Part shown: positions 39,684 to 49,279 of the stretch, piece by piece | How positions within the stretch are numbered: position 1 is the first letter of the stretch | Layout: every line of letters begins with the position of its first letter | NCBI RefSeq assembly: GCF_002018365.1 | Contig: NZ_MVKX01000009.1 | Coordinates: 62,001 to 126,000, forward strand | DNA: 64,000 nucleotides | Direction of reading: 5' to 3' | From: Acinetobacter amyesii | Lineage (GTDB): Bacteria > Pseudomonadota > Gammaproteobacteria > Pseudomonadales > Moraxellaceae | Translations under genes and position numbers: made by a program | The notes under the pieces: generated by a model | The model's input: only the letters and a program-made list of their open reading frames with translations | Database searches by the model: none | Told to the model about the DNA's origin: nothing

Positions 39684-40250
39684 TTAGAAGATCTTTTTTT
39701 CATCATTTATTTCAACATACATCTCTAAGTAACATTCAATATTTTCATAAATTTTTTTATATATTTTAGGTAAATACTCAATAATGTCATTCATATCTAC
39801 TTCTTTTTTGCTAAAGCCATGATAAAAACTTAAATAACCAATAATTCTGTCTTTTTCTTCTTTTTTAATCTTAAGAATAGGATCCCAATCTCTATATAAA
39901 TGCTTGTCGGATAAATGTATCAACCCACATCCAAAATTATATACTACCTCTTCCCATCCCCCTTCACTAAGCATATCTCTGTCTGTGACTCTTTGCATTT
40001 TATGGTTACTATTCAAAAATTTCCATTCACCAACTTCAACACTATTTTTAATTAAATCAAATGCATTAAATCTAAACGTATAACTATTTAAATCAATTAA
40101 ATAACTTGCTCTTAAAAGGCTATCTAATTCTTGTCGAATAATTCCAATACAAACCCCATAACATTTTTTCTCATATAACAAATTAAACGCATTTTGGTTT
40201 TCATTGGTTCTAGCATCTATTTGTTTAATAAATTTTTCTAAAATATTCAC
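39684..40250 (-). CDS. AT-rich orphan protein, 188 residues
   Basis: GTG start at 40250. Soluble, Lys/Ile/Tyr/Asn-rich, mostly helical. Its base composition is clearly more AT-rich than its neighbours, which suggests transfer. Segment RQELDSLLRASYLI and GLIHLSDKH are reminiscent of HEPN-type helical bundles, but the match is too weak for a call. It lies next to vapBC. Family not recognised. Confidence 0.6.
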   Translation of the reverse strand: MNILEKFIKQIDARTNENQNAFNLLYEKKCYGVCIGIIRQELDSLLRASYLIDLNSYTFRFNAFDLIKNSVEVGEWKFLNSNHKMQRVTDRDMLSEGGWEEVVYNFGCGLIHLSDKHLYRDWDPILKIKKEEKDRIIGYLSFYHGFSKKEVDMNDIIEYLPKIYKKIYENIECYLEMYVEINDEKKIF

Positions 40251-40349
40251 TTTATTTATCGCTTTAATAGAGAAAATACAGAGAGCTAAAAAGTTTCATA
40301 AGTATCCAAGTGTAAAGCTTTGTAATACAATGATCATCTCTTTCACTAA

Positions 40350-40382
40350 TAAAAACCCCACATAAATGTAGGGTCTTTTTTT
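40350..40382. terminator. Intrinsic terminator, both directions
   Basis: ACCCCACAT-aa-ATGTAGGGT (one mismatch) flanked by A and T runs; it can end transcripts coming from acnD. Confidence 0.75.
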
Positions 40383-40401
40383 AAACAATATCAATAGCTT
40401 T

Positions 40402-40472
40402 AATCCACCCCAACCCTCCTTTAAAAAAGGAGGGAGTTCCCCTCTTTCTCAAAAAGGGGCTAGGGGAGATTT
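40402..40472. repeat. Palindromic intergenic repeat, copy B
   Basis: Begins AATCCACCCC and ends GGGGAGATT as in copy A. Inner hairpins are ACCCTCCTTT / AAAGGAGGG and CCTCTTT / AAAAAGG. It touches the acnD stop codon. It is 71 bases long against 95 in copy A; the inner arms differ but the outer ends are kept. Confidence 0.8.
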
Positions 40473-43088
40473 TTAAACATTCCCTTCTAAAAAGTCCTGT
40501 GCAAAACGCTGCAACACACCGCCCGCTTCATACACATGCACTTCTTCTTCAGTGTCTAAACGGCAAGTCACAGGCACTTTAATGATTTCATTTTTACCGT
40601 CTGCTGTAGAACGCTCAACCACCAAAGTCAGGTCAGAACGAGGCGCAATATTGCCAATCACGCTATACAGCTCTGTACCATCTAACTTCAAAGTTTTACG
40701 GTCAGTTCCTGCTTTAAACTCAAGCGGTAACACGCCCATACCCACCAAGTTTGTACGGTGAATACGCTCAAAGCCTTCCGCCACAATCACTTCTACTCCT
40801 GCAAGACGCACACCTTTGGCAGCCCAGTCACGGCTCGAACCCTGACCGTAGTCTTTACCTGCAATGATGATGAGCGGCTGCTTACGGTTCATATATGTTT
40901 CAATCGCTTCCCACATACGCATCACTTCGCCTTCAGGCTCTACACGCGCTTTTGAACCTTGCTTGATCGTACCGTCAGAGCGAACCACCATTTCATTGAA
41001 CAATTTCGGGTTAGCAAATGTCGCACGCTGCGCAGTCAAATGGTCACCACGGTGGGTTGCGTATGAGTTAAAGTCTTCTTCAGGCACGCCCATTTTATGC
41101 AGGTACTCACCCGCAGCCGAATCCATCATGATCGCATTTGAAGGCGATAAATGGTCTGTGGTGATGTTGTCAGGCAGAATCGCAAGCGGACGCATATTTG
41201 CAAGTGTACGCGGTGCAGCCAAAGCCCCTTCCCAATACGGCGGACGGCGGATATAAGTACTTTGCGGACGCCAGTCGTATAACGGACTTGCCGCTTTTTC
41301 ACGCTCACCCAAGTCAAACATTGGGATATACACTTTCTTAAACTGTTCAGGTTTAACCGCTTCTTTTACCAAAGCATCAATTTCAGCATCTGACGGCCAA
41401 ATGTCTTTCAGGTAAATTGGATTACCGTCTTTGTCATTGCCCAGTGAATCGGTTTCGATATCAAAACGAATCGTACCCGCTATGGCATAAGCCACAACTA
41501 AAGGTGGAGAAGCCAAGAATGCTTGTTTTGCATAAGGATGGATACGGCCGTCAAAGTTACGGTTACCTGAAAGTACCGCCGTTGCGTACACATCACGGTC
41601 AATAATTTCTTGTTGAATCACTGGATCGAGAGCGCCTGACATACCGTTACAAGTGGTACATGCATAGGCAACAATACCAAAGCCAAGCTTTTCTAAATCA
41701 CCCAATACACCCGCTTCTTCAAGGTATAAAGCGGCTGCTTTAGAACCCGGTGCAAAAGATGATTTCACCCAAGGTTTACGCACTAAGCCTAGTTCATTCG
41801 CCTTACGTGCAAGCAAGCCTGCAGCCACGGTATTACGGGGGTTTGAGGTATTGGTACATGATGTAATTGCAGCGATGATCACAGCGCCATCTGGAATTAA
41901 ACCTTCTGCTTCTTGCGCACGTGCTGCTTCTAAGTTGCCTGCAATGCCTTTGGCTTTTAAGTCAGCCGTCGATACACGTGCATGTGGGTTCGATGGACCT
42001 GCAATGTTGCGAGTCACTGTTGAAAGGTCGAAACGTAATACACGTGGGTATTCCGCTGCTGTCATATCAGACGCCCAAAGACCGATTTCTTTGGCATAGC
42101 TTTCAACCAATTTCACTTGATCCGCTTCGCGGCCTGTTAGCGTTAGGTAATCGATAGTATTTTGGTCGATGTAGAACATCGCAGCCGTTGCGCCATATTC
42201 AGGGGTCATGTTAGAGATCGTTGCACGGTCACCCACAGACATGCTGTCAGCACCTTCACCAAAGAATTCTAAATACGCACCGACTACACGTTCTTTACGC
42301 AAGAATTCTGTAAGCGCTAACACGATATCAGTTGCGGTAATGCCGGCTTGACGCTGGCCTACAAGTTCTACGCCAATGATGTCAGGCAGACGCATCCAAG
42401 ATGCACGGCCGAGCATGACATTTTCAGCTTCTAGACCGCCGACACCGACAGAAATTACGCCCAATGCATCAGTATGCGGCGTATGTGAGTCTGTACCCAC
42501 GCAGGTATCTGGGAATGCTAAACCATCACGGTTTTGAATTACTGGAGACATTTTCTCCAAGTTGATTTGATGCATGATACCGTTGCCCGCAGGGATCACA
42601 TCGACATTTTCAAAGGCTGTTTTTGTCCATTCAATGAAATGGAAACGGTCTTCGTTACGACGGTCTTCAATCGCACGGTTTTTCTCAAAAGCATCTGGGT
42701 CAAAACCGCCAAACTCTACAGCTAGAGAATGATCAACGATCAGCTGCGTTGGAACAACAGGATTGACTTTTGACGGGTCGCCGCCTTGGTCTGCAATGGC
42801 ATCACGCAAGCCTGCAAGGTCAACCAATGCTGTTTGACCAAGGATGTCATGGCATACCACACGTGCAGGGTACCAAGGGAAATCGTGGTCTTGTTTGCGG
42901 CTAATCAGCTCTTTTAATGACTGTTCTAAGATTGCAGGGTCGCATTTACGAACCAACTGCTCTGCAAGGACTTTAGATGTATATGGGAGTTTTGCGTATG
43001 CGCCTGGCTGAATATCTTCTACGGCTTGGCGTACATCGAAGTATTCTAGCTGGGTGCCTTGCAGCGGTTTACGGTAGTTGTTGTTCAT
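40473..43088 (-). CDS. acnD: AcnD-type aconitase / 2-methylcitrate dehydratase (Fe-S dependent)
   Basis: 871 residues. MNNNYRKPLQGTQLEYFDVRQAVE opening and the ending GVLQRFAQDFLEGN match AcnD, which dehydrates 2-methylcitrate in propionate use and can act as an aconitase. Fe-S ligands appear in TSCTNTSNPRNT and in ACTTCNG. AGGAAC lies before the ATG. No prpB, prpC or prpF is nearby, so a general aconitase role is also possible. Confidence 0.8.
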   Translation of the reverse strand: MNNNYRKPLQGTQLEYFDVRQAVEDIQPGAYAKLPYTSKVLAEQLVRKCDPAILEQSLKELISRKQDHDFPWYPARVVCHDILGQTALVDLAGLRDAIADQGGDPSKVNPVVPTQLIVDHSLAVEFGGFDPDAFEKNRAIEDRRNEDRFHFIEWTKTAFENVDVIPAGNGIMHQINLEKMSPVIQNRDGLAFPDTCVGTDSHTPHTDALGVISVGVGGLEAENVMLGRASWMRLPDIIGVELVGQRQAGITATDIVLALTEFLRKERVVGAYLEFFGEGADSMSVGDRATISNMTPEYGATAAMFYIDQNTIDYLTLTGREADQVKLVESYAKEIGLWASDMTAAEYPRVLRFDLSTVTRNIAGPSNPHARVSTADLKAKGIAGNLEAARAQEAEGLIPDGAVIIAAITSCTNTSNPRNTVAAGLLARKANELGLVRKPWVKSSFAPGSKAAALYLEEAGVLGDLEKLGFGIVAYACTTCNGMSGALDPVIQQEIIDRDVYATAVLSGNRNFDGRIHPYAKQAFLASPPLVVAYAIAGTIRFDIETDSLGNDKDGNPIYLKDIWPSDAEIDALVKEAVKPEQFKKVYIPMFDLGEREKAASPLYDWRPQSTYIRRPPYWEGALAAPRTLANMRPLAILPDNITTDHLSPSNAIMMDSAAGEYLHKMGVPEEDFNSYATHRGDHLTAQRATFANPKLFNEMVVRSDGTIKQGSKARVEPEGEVMRMWEAIETYMNRKQPLIIIAGKDYGQGSSRDWAAKGVRLAGVEVIVAEGFERIHRTNLVGMGVLPLEFKAGTDRKTLKLDGTELYSVIGNIAPRSDLTLVVERSTADGKNEIIKVPVTCRLDTEEEVHVYEAGGVLQRFAQDFLEGNV

Positions 43089-43678
43089 AGCGTTCCTGCC
43101 CTCGGTCTTTCATTTTTTTGCGTTGTCTTTTTCATAGACAATTCATCTTTGTTCGATAGGCATACTACACTGCCGAAAACCCATTTCCCAAATTTCATAT
43201 ATTTCATAGGGTTAAATATAAAAACAGGGGTTTTTGAAATATTTAGTTACACTAACTTTGGAATATTCGCTCTAAATGTGAATTTTTTTGAAAAATAGCT
43301 GCAAATCCGCCTCATTCTTTAGTCTAAGGTAAATTGCACTGCATAATATTTAATCTAAACATCAACCAAATTGATTAAAAATTAGTCTTATCAATTTTAG
43401 TATTTAATAATCAGGGCATTAAATTACTTCATTAGCTCATTGCACCTCAAAGTCATAATGTGAATCAAAACACGGTTTTATTATTTATTTTATCTTAATT
43501 CTCAATTTATCCCTATTTGCAGGGATAGCGTCGAATCACCCCACTCTCAGATAATAAAAACACGACACACAAGGACAGTAACTCGCTGTATTCGCCAAAA
43601 TAATCACAATATTTACAAAACCTTAGCTAAAAAATCAGCGACTACTGTTCTACCGTCATTATGCTTTGGGGAAAGATC
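43089..43678. other. Divergent intergenic region acnD / multicopper oxidase
   Basis: About 590 AT-rich bases with no supported gene. It should contain the two promoters. A plus-strand frame ending at 43298 overlaps the acnD start and is not believed. Confidence 0.5.
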
Positions 43679-45778
43679 ATGACAAAATTTAAAACCATCA
43701 TTGGGGCTGGCTGCCTCTTAAGCTGTCTCAGCTTCATTGCCTGTGGCGACAACGACCAATCGACAACAGATTCGACGATTCAAGAAGAGGAAGTAGACTC
43801 ACCGACGGTCGTCTCGAATCCACCACGTTTGAAAGCCAATGCACAAGGTGTGCATGAACTGCTAATTGCCTATAAACGCCAAGCCTTATACGACCCTGAA
43901 ACCGGTGAAAATGACCTATTACAAGTCAGAGGCTATCTGACTAAACCTGAACTCTGGAACTCGAAAAATAGCGATGGCAGTGTCTCTGATGTACTGGTTG
44001 GCCCACAAATTCGTGCGAAACAAGGTGACAATTTAAAAATTCATCTGGTCAATCATCTTCCTGTTGAATCGACGGAGACCTGTCCAAGTCCAGTGACCAA
44101 TATTAACCAAGGGAACTGTTTTAACACTACAAATTTACATACACATGGTCTTTGGGTTAGCCCGCAAGGAAATAGTGACAACGTATTTTTGAGCTTAAAA
44201 CCTCAGCAAGATTTTCATTACGAATTTAAGATCGAACCGAATCATCCTGCGGGAACATTTTGGTATCACTCTCATGTGCATGGTTCAACCGCGATTCAGG
44301 TCTCAAGCGGCATGGCTGGCCCTTTGATTATTGAGGGAGAGCGGAAACCTGTCATTCGTCAGGGGCAAATTCAGCAGACTGGAGATTTGGACATCTTATG
44401 GAAAAATCAAAAAACCCAGCAGTATGACCATGAAAAAATCATGCTGTTCCAGCAGATTCAATACAATGAAGATTGCGACAGCAAATTAAGCCAAGTAAAT
44501 GGCACACCCTGCATCTATAGCTTAGAAGATTATTCAAAACTCGATATACCAACCTCATGGGCGGATGAAAATCGTTTTACCAGTATCAATGGCAAAATGT
44601 TTGGTGAAATTAAGGTGGATCAGAACCAATACCACCGCTGGCGCATGATTCATGGCGGTATCCGTGACACCATTGGTTTGACCATCAAAGAACTGCCTGA
44701 TTCTGCGCTCTTTACCGCAGAGCAAACCCTTAGTGAATGTCAAAAGTATCAAAGTAAGTCGATGTCTTCACAGTTTAAGACGCTGAAAACATTACCGTTG
44801 TATACCCTTGCACAAGACGGCTTGACCATGGGAAAAATCCAAAAGCAAGGGATTGAAATTTTTCAGCCGGGTTATCGCTTTGATGCCATGCTCTCTTTCC
44901 CGACCACAAATAAATACTGTGTATACGATGCCAAGCTGAATCTAGAAGATGAAATTAATGCGCCTGAATCAAGTCCGCTACTGCGTCGCGCACCGGAAGA
45001 AAAACTCAATACACAGCTCCTCGGTTGGGTCAATGTAAAAGCAACTCAACTACCGCAGCAAACGCCGTTTAACTTCTTAAAAAGTCAGGCCACCCAACTA
45101 AAACTGGCACCAGAAGTGATTGCACAGCTCGAACAGGGTGATTTATCAGCCTTTATCTCGCATGCGAGTTTAATGACTGCTGAAGTCGATGAAATGCTCA
45201 AAACGATGGCGAAGCAAATCACCAACTTTGACATTCTATTCAATGCAGATGGCAGCTTTAAATTTGGTATTCGTCATGCCGAAGAAGGCACCTTGATCAG
45301 CTTTGGCGATGCCTACCACGATGAAGACCATACCCACCATAGCTATGTCCGCAAGCTTCCAATCGGGCAAACTCAAGAGTGGGAGTTGAGCAGTAATGTT
45401 GCAAGCCATCCCTTCCATATTCATGTCAATCCATTCCAAGTCGTGAAAATATTGAATGAAAATGGTGTCGATGTCAGTGCCATCGGCAGCTCAGATAAAG
45501 ATGGTGCAGGAAATATTGACTCGCAATATCATGGAATGAAAGGCGTTTGGAAAGATACGCTCTTCGTCAAACAGGGCTATAAAATCTTTGTACGCAGTAA
45601 ATACGAAAAATTTGAAGGCGACTTCGTGCTGCACTGCCATATTTTAGACCATGAAGATCAAGGCATGATGGAAACCGTGCGTATTTGTGGCGACCAATAT
45701 GATTGTAATAGTGAACCGCCTTCACATCATTCCACTATGGATATGACTGCAAGCGATATGCCGACACACAGTCACTAA
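43679..45778 (+). CDS. Multicopper oxidase, lipoprotein
   Basis: 699 residues from the ATG at 43679, with GGGGAAAG 6 bases upstream; an earlier ATG at 43661 is less likely. The signal ends in a lipobox (LSFIAC), so it is probably lipid-anchored and exported. All four copper clusters are seen: HTHGLW, HSHVHGS, HPFHIHVNPF and HCHILDHEDQGMME. The last motif is the type 1 / trinuclear signature. It may oxidise metals, laccase-like substrates or copper(I). It stands alone and is followed by a terminator. Confidence 0.88.
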   Translation: MTKFKTIIGAGCLLSCLSFIACGDNDQSTTDSTIQEEEVDSPTVVSNPPRLKANAQGVHELLIAYKRQALYDPETGENDLLQVRGYLTKPELWNSKNSDGSVSDVLVGPQIRAKQGDNLKIHLVNHLPVESTETCPSPVTNINQGNCFNTTNLHTHGLWVSPQGNSDNVFLSLKPQQDFHYEFKIEPNHPAGTFWYHSHVHGSTAIQVSSGMAGPLIIEGERKPVIRQGQIQQTGDLDILWKNQKTQQYDHEKIMLFQQIQYNEDCDSKLSQVNGTPCIYSLEDYSKLDIPTSWADENRFTSINGKMFGEIKVDQNQYHRWRMIHGGIRDTIGLTIKELPDSALFTAEQTLSECQKYQSKSMSSQFKTLKTLPLYTLAQDGLTMGKIQKQGIEIFQPGYRFDAMLSFPTTNKYCVYDAKLNLEDEINAPESSPLLRRAPEEKLNTQLLGWVNVKATQLPQQTPFNFLKSQATQLKLAPEVIAQLEQGDLSAFISHASLMTAEVDEMLKTMAKQITNFDILFNADGSFKFGIRHAEEGTLISFGDAYHDEDHTHHSYVRKLPIGQTQEWELSSNVASHPFHIHVNPFQVVKILNENGVDVSAIGSSDKDGAGNIDSQYHGMKGVWKDTLFVKQGYKIFVRSKYEKFEGDFVLHCHILDHEDQGMMETVRICGDQYDCNSEPPSHHSTMDMTASDMPTHSH

Positions 45779-45796
45779 GACCGATCTATACTGTAC

Positions 45797-45823
45797 AAAA
45801 GCCCATATCAATATGGGCTTTTT
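45797..45823 (+). terminator. Intrinsic terminator
   Basis: AAAAGCCCATAT / ATATGGGCTTTT with a two-base loop and T-run after the multicopper oxidase. Confidence 0.9.
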
Positions 45824-45895
45824 GTTTGCCTAACACTGCGGCTTGCTGCAAAATAACATGATTAATGATATCTAAAATTTATACTGAGGCTGGTC

Positions 45896-46618
45896 ATGAC
45901 AACGTCTATGGCATTCACATCTTTTTCTCTCAACGGTGTCGATGCACAAAAATTTCTACAAGGGCAAGTGACTTTGCATGTTGAACGCCTTGAAGAAAAT
46001 GCAACACGTTATACTGCAATCTGCGACCTCAAAGGCCGTATTCATTTTGGTTTATGGCTCACCAAACACAGTGCTGAAAGTTTTTCTATTGTCACTACAG
46101 CAGATCAAGCCGAAGAATTTGCCAAACATATTAAAAAATTTGGTGCATTTTCTAAGATGAAACTTGAAGAAACTGGTGCAGTTTTTCCAAGTTTAGTCGG
46201 TGATGAAACGACATTTGCTTCGGAACCGACGGATGTTGTTGCATGGGAAATTCAAGCGATTCAAGCGGGTCAGGCCTATATCGACCAAGCCATTGAACAT
46301 GTGTTCCAACCACAAGAGTTACGTCTACATCAGCGTGAAGGTGTCCACTATGACAAAGGCTGTTATTTGGGTCAGGAAGTGATTGCACGCTTATGGTTTA
46401 AAGCCAAACCGAAAGCTTGGTTGCATGCAATTCAAGGTACAGGCGCTGCTCCTACACAAGGCGAACAGCTGAATAAAGGCGTACAAGTGGTCAATAGCGC
46501 GGCTGTAGAAAATGGTTATGTAGCTTTAGTTGTGGCACGTCCAGAAGCTTTAGAAGAGTTAGACGTGACTGTTTTAGCCTTGCCTGAAGCATTGAATGGT
46601 GATGTGGCACGTCCGTAG
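45896..46618 (+). CDS. ygfZ: Folate-binding YgfZ / GcvT-like protein
   Basis: 240 residues. The family signature is K154-G-C156 in YDKGCYLGQEVIAR, the YgfZ motif with its conserved cysteine. YgfZ supports repair or assembly of some Fe-S enzymes with tetrahydrofolate. GAGG lies before the ATG. It is shorter than E. coli YgfZ (326), as seen in relatives. Confidence 0.88.
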   Translation: MTTSMAFTSFSLNGVDAQKFLQGQVTLHVERLEENATRYTAICDLKGRIHFGLWLTKHSAESFSIVTTADQAEEFAKHIKKFGAFSKMKLEETGAVFPSLVGDETTFASEPTDVVAWEIQAIQAGQAYIDQAIEHVFQPQELRLHQREGVHYDKGCYLGQEVIARLWFKAKPKAWLHAIQGTGAAPTQGEQLNKGVQVVNSAAVENGYVALVVARPEALEELDVTVLALPEALNGDVARP

Positions 46619-46636
46619 TCAGCTTAAATAAATTCA

Positions 46637-46666
46637 GAAGATAGCTACATTTAGCTATCTTCTTTT
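46637..46666 (+). terminator. Intrinsic terminator after ygfZ
   Basis: GAAGATAGCTA / TAGCTATCTTC with a four-base loop and four T. Confidence 0.88.
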
Positions 46667-46764
46667 ATAATAAATCTAAGTTTTAAATTTTAAAATTCAT
46701 CATGTTAATTTGACTATTTTTAAACTAAAATGCACTCCGAATTTTAACAATAAACTATATAACG

Positions 46765-47286
46765 ATGCATCAGACACAATTTCAAGACCCAAAGCACAAG
46801 ATCATTGCCCTTTATTACGGAATTTTTGCCCTTCTAGGCATGGTCATACTCGGCAATCAATTGCTTTCAATTCAGCTATCTCTACTTGTTTTGATTATTA
46901 TTCTTGTACTGTATGCCCAACTCTTTTTCATGCTAATGGGCGCTATCAAATATTGGAAAAGAGATGTTCTAGGCTTGAAAATACTGTTTTGGATCAGCTT
47001 AAGCCTTGTCCCGATTATTATCACACCCTTAGTCATTTACTATCCAAAAGTAACAACTGGCTTTTTTCTCTTTATGCAAAGCTCTTTTGGCTTCAGTAGC
47101 ACAGGCTTCGAGTTTCATGTTGCCTACGACACCCAACTCACCCTCTTAAATACATCTTTTTGGGGAATTGGAATCAATCTTATTGAATTTTTTCTATGGT
47201 TACGCTTTAAGAATATTGCAGCAAATAATCATATTTCGATTGCCCATTTCAAGAATGAAGACTTAGAACTGAAACGCTATGATTAG
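46765..47286 (+). CDS. Hypothetical membrane protein, about four helices
   Basis: 173 residues. Hydrophobic segments at about 14-32, 37-58, 73-95 and 128-150, and a basic or mixed tail. The family is not recognised. It has a weak ribosome site, so the start could differ slightly. A terminator follows at 47365. Confidence 0.6.
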   Translation: MHQTQFQDPKHKIIALYYGIFALLGMVILGNQLLSIQLSLLVLIIILVLYAQLFFMLMGAIKYWKRDVLGLKILFWISLSLVPIIITPLVIYYPKVTTGFFLFMQSSFGFSSTGFEFHVAYDTQLTLLNTSFWGIGINLIEFFLWLRFKNIAANNHISIAHFKNEDLELKRYD

Positions 47287-47364
47287 CCATTTTTGACCGT
47301 ATATAAACTAGAATTTTGACATCTGGTCTGACCATCTAAATTTTCAGACTATCCCTAAGCACTC

Positions 47365-47393
47365 AAAGCCAAAGCCTAAAACTTTGGCTTTTT
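47365..47393 (+). terminator. Intrinsic terminator
   Basis: AAAGCCAAAG / CTTTGGCTTT with a seven-base loop and T-run on the plus strand. It ends the membrane protein gene and borders the convergent dehydrogenase. Confidence 0.85.
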
Positions 47394-47394
47394 A

Positions 47395-48588
47395 TCACTC
47401 ATTTTTTTCCCTCACATAATAAATCACCCCTGCCCGATCATCCGAAAAATAAAAAGATTTTTCATCGATCTTATAAATATCAGCAGGTCGCCCAAGCACC
47501 GTTTTCCCGACTAAAAAGCCATCCATAAAGGTTTCAAGTTTTTGTCCTTTACGCATCATTGCAATTTGATAGCCATGACCAATCGCCTCGTCGGTAGAGC
47601 CATGCAAGGCCACTAAAAATGCATTTTTAATGGTGGAATCCGTATGAGGGTCATCAAAATAATCAAAACCTAATGCAGAGGAATGTGAAGGAAAATATGC
47701 ATAAGGCGATGGAACATTTTTACAGCCAGATGCACGTTTAAATTTAGCATCCGCCAAGACTTTGCCCTGCCATGAATAACATGCGGGCCAGCCATAATCG
47801 GCATCCCGCTTTAACGCATAAAAAGTTTCATCTGGATTTTTACTTCCCAAATGATCAGAACCTTGATTGGTCGCAAATAGAAATCTGCCGATCCATTTTA
47901 GCCCAACAGCATTACGCAAACCTGTCGCATAAATCTTTTGTTCTGAACCATCAGGATTCATCTCGATGACTGAAGCTCGCACTTTTTCTTTTTCTACACA
48001 GGCGTTACAACTCGAGCCAACCGACACATAAATCTTTCCATTTCCACCAATAGCAATCGTCCGCGTCAGATGCCAACCACCGTATTTATAACTCAAACCA
48101 TAATCTGGAAATGTCGCTAAAACTTCAGCCTTACTCAAAGGCTGAGTTTCACCTCTGTTGAATTTTTGCCGTGTCAGTTGGTGCGTTTCCGCCAAATAGA
48201 GCCAATCCTGTCCTTGAGCATCGGTATAAAACTGAACTGAATTTGGATTTCTCAAACCAGTCAAATAAGGAATGATTTTGCCAAATTTACCTGTGTCAGC
48301 ATTCCAATCATCCAATATATACACAGTACCTTTTTTATTATCTGTTAGATCATACATATCCGTGACAAACATTCTCCGATCAGGTGCTTGCGCAAAAAAA
48401 CGAACACGTTTGAGACCTTCAGCAGCAGGAATGATCTCGAAATTTGTAGGCAAATTTAATGAAAACTGCTTGCCATTTTTTAAATGGATTGGATGAGGTA
48501 CAAGCTTGGGTTGTTGCGCCCAACTGGTTATTGAACAGACGAAACCAAAGATCAAGATGGCGCTTATTTTTATCATATTTAAATACAT
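47395..48588 (-). CDS. PQQ-dependent sugar (sorbosone-type) dehydrogenase, periplasmic
   Basis: 397 residues with a signal peptide (about 1-25, ending SWAQ). The six-bladed propeller family of soluble sugar dehydrogenases is indicated by LRNPNSVQFY, IYVSVGSSCNAC, ATGLRNAVGLKW and DYGWPACYSW. Such enzymes oxidise sugars in the periplasm with PQQ. An alternative start (MIKIS) is 12 bases on. A PqqU-like receptor gene lies 4 kb to the right on the same strand. Confidence 0.82.
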   Translation of the reverse strand: MYLNMIKISAILIFGFVCSITSWAQQPKLVPHPIHLKNGKQFSLNLPTNFEIIPAAEGLKRVRFFAQAPDRRMFVTDMYDLTDNKKGTVYILDDWNADTGKFGKIIPYLTGLRNPNSVQFYTDAQGQDWLYLAETHQLTRQKFNRGETQPLSKAEVLATFPDYGLSYKYGGWHLTRTIAIGGNGKIYVSVGSSCNACVEKEKVRASVIEMNPDGSEQKIYATGLRNAVGLKWIGRFLFATNQGSDHLGSKNPDETFYALKRDADYGWPACYSWQGKVLADAKFKRASGCKNVPSPYAYFPSHSSALGFDYFDDPHTDSTIKNAFLVALHGSTDEAIGHGYQIAMMRKGQKLETFMDGFLVGKTVLGRPADIYKIDEKSFYFSDDRAGVIYYVREKNE

Positions 48589-48723
48589 CTCAATGAATCA
48601 TGTATATCTGTATTCATCATAGATGCCTTGTATCTATTTTATTCAATTTATATTTTTAGAAAATATTATATTTTTGAAAATTAAGGTTTTTTTAAATCAC
48701 ATACGCTGGTGCAGTACACAACA

Positions 48724-48754
48724 AACAAAAATAAGGAGGAACTTTATTCCCCCT
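48724..48754 (-). terminator. Intrinsic terminator
   Basis: On the minus strand AGGGGGAA / TTCCTCCT (one G-U pair) followed by TATTTTTG. It ends the 48785 gene. Confidence 0.7.
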
Positions 48755-48784
48755 CACTTCTTCGTTTTTAAATCATGATTTTAA

Positions 48785-49030
48785 TCAAAATCCATGAAAC
48801 AACTTATTCATGTCTTTGCATACATATTCTTTAAAATGATAGGCGCGCGCATGTTTGGCATCAAATTTAGCTTCCAAATCGCCTTTTTTGAAAATATAAA
48901 CACGATCCTCTTTACTGACTAAAAACTCTGCACCCAGTTTCATCAAAAGCGCATCGATTTTATCTTCATCTGCAATCGATTCATCTGCATTAATTTTATC
49001 GTAATTGCGTTTAATGCCTTTAATAAACAT
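48785..49030 (-). CDS. Hypothetical 81-residue protein
   Basis: Charged, soluble, Lys/Asp/Ala-rich (MFIKGIKRNYDKINADESI). GAGG lies 8 bases before the ATG, and a terminator follows. Family not recognised. Confidence 0.65.
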   Translation of the reverse strand: MFIKGIKRNYDKINADESIADEDKIDALLMKLGAEFLVSKEDRVYIFKKGDLEAKFDAKHARAYHFKEYVCKDMNKLFHGF

Positions 49031-49279
49031 CGCGCTGCCTCTGAGAAAATAACAATGCGCGATTAAATCAGAGTCCTGCTTTTTTGCAAAGGCATTTGAT
49101 GCAATAAAGTCATGGCATTTAAAGCGCTAAGGGCAATCAACATTATTTTATAAAAACGCTTTAAATCACAATTCCTCACTTTACATTTACGTAAATCTAC
49201 CTATGATGTAAAAACCGACAAAAATAACCACCAAAACACATAAACGGAATTATGTGTATGATTTACAAAAGGTTTTAAG

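Noticed and set aside
40402..40472. CRISPR-like arrangement
   Set aside because: The palindromic repeats occur once per site with no spacers or cas genes; no array is present in the window.
43059..43298. Plus-strand frame of 79 codons upstream of the multicopper oxidase
   Set aside because: Begins in the acnD start region on the opposite strand and has Phe-rich, AT-driven composition.
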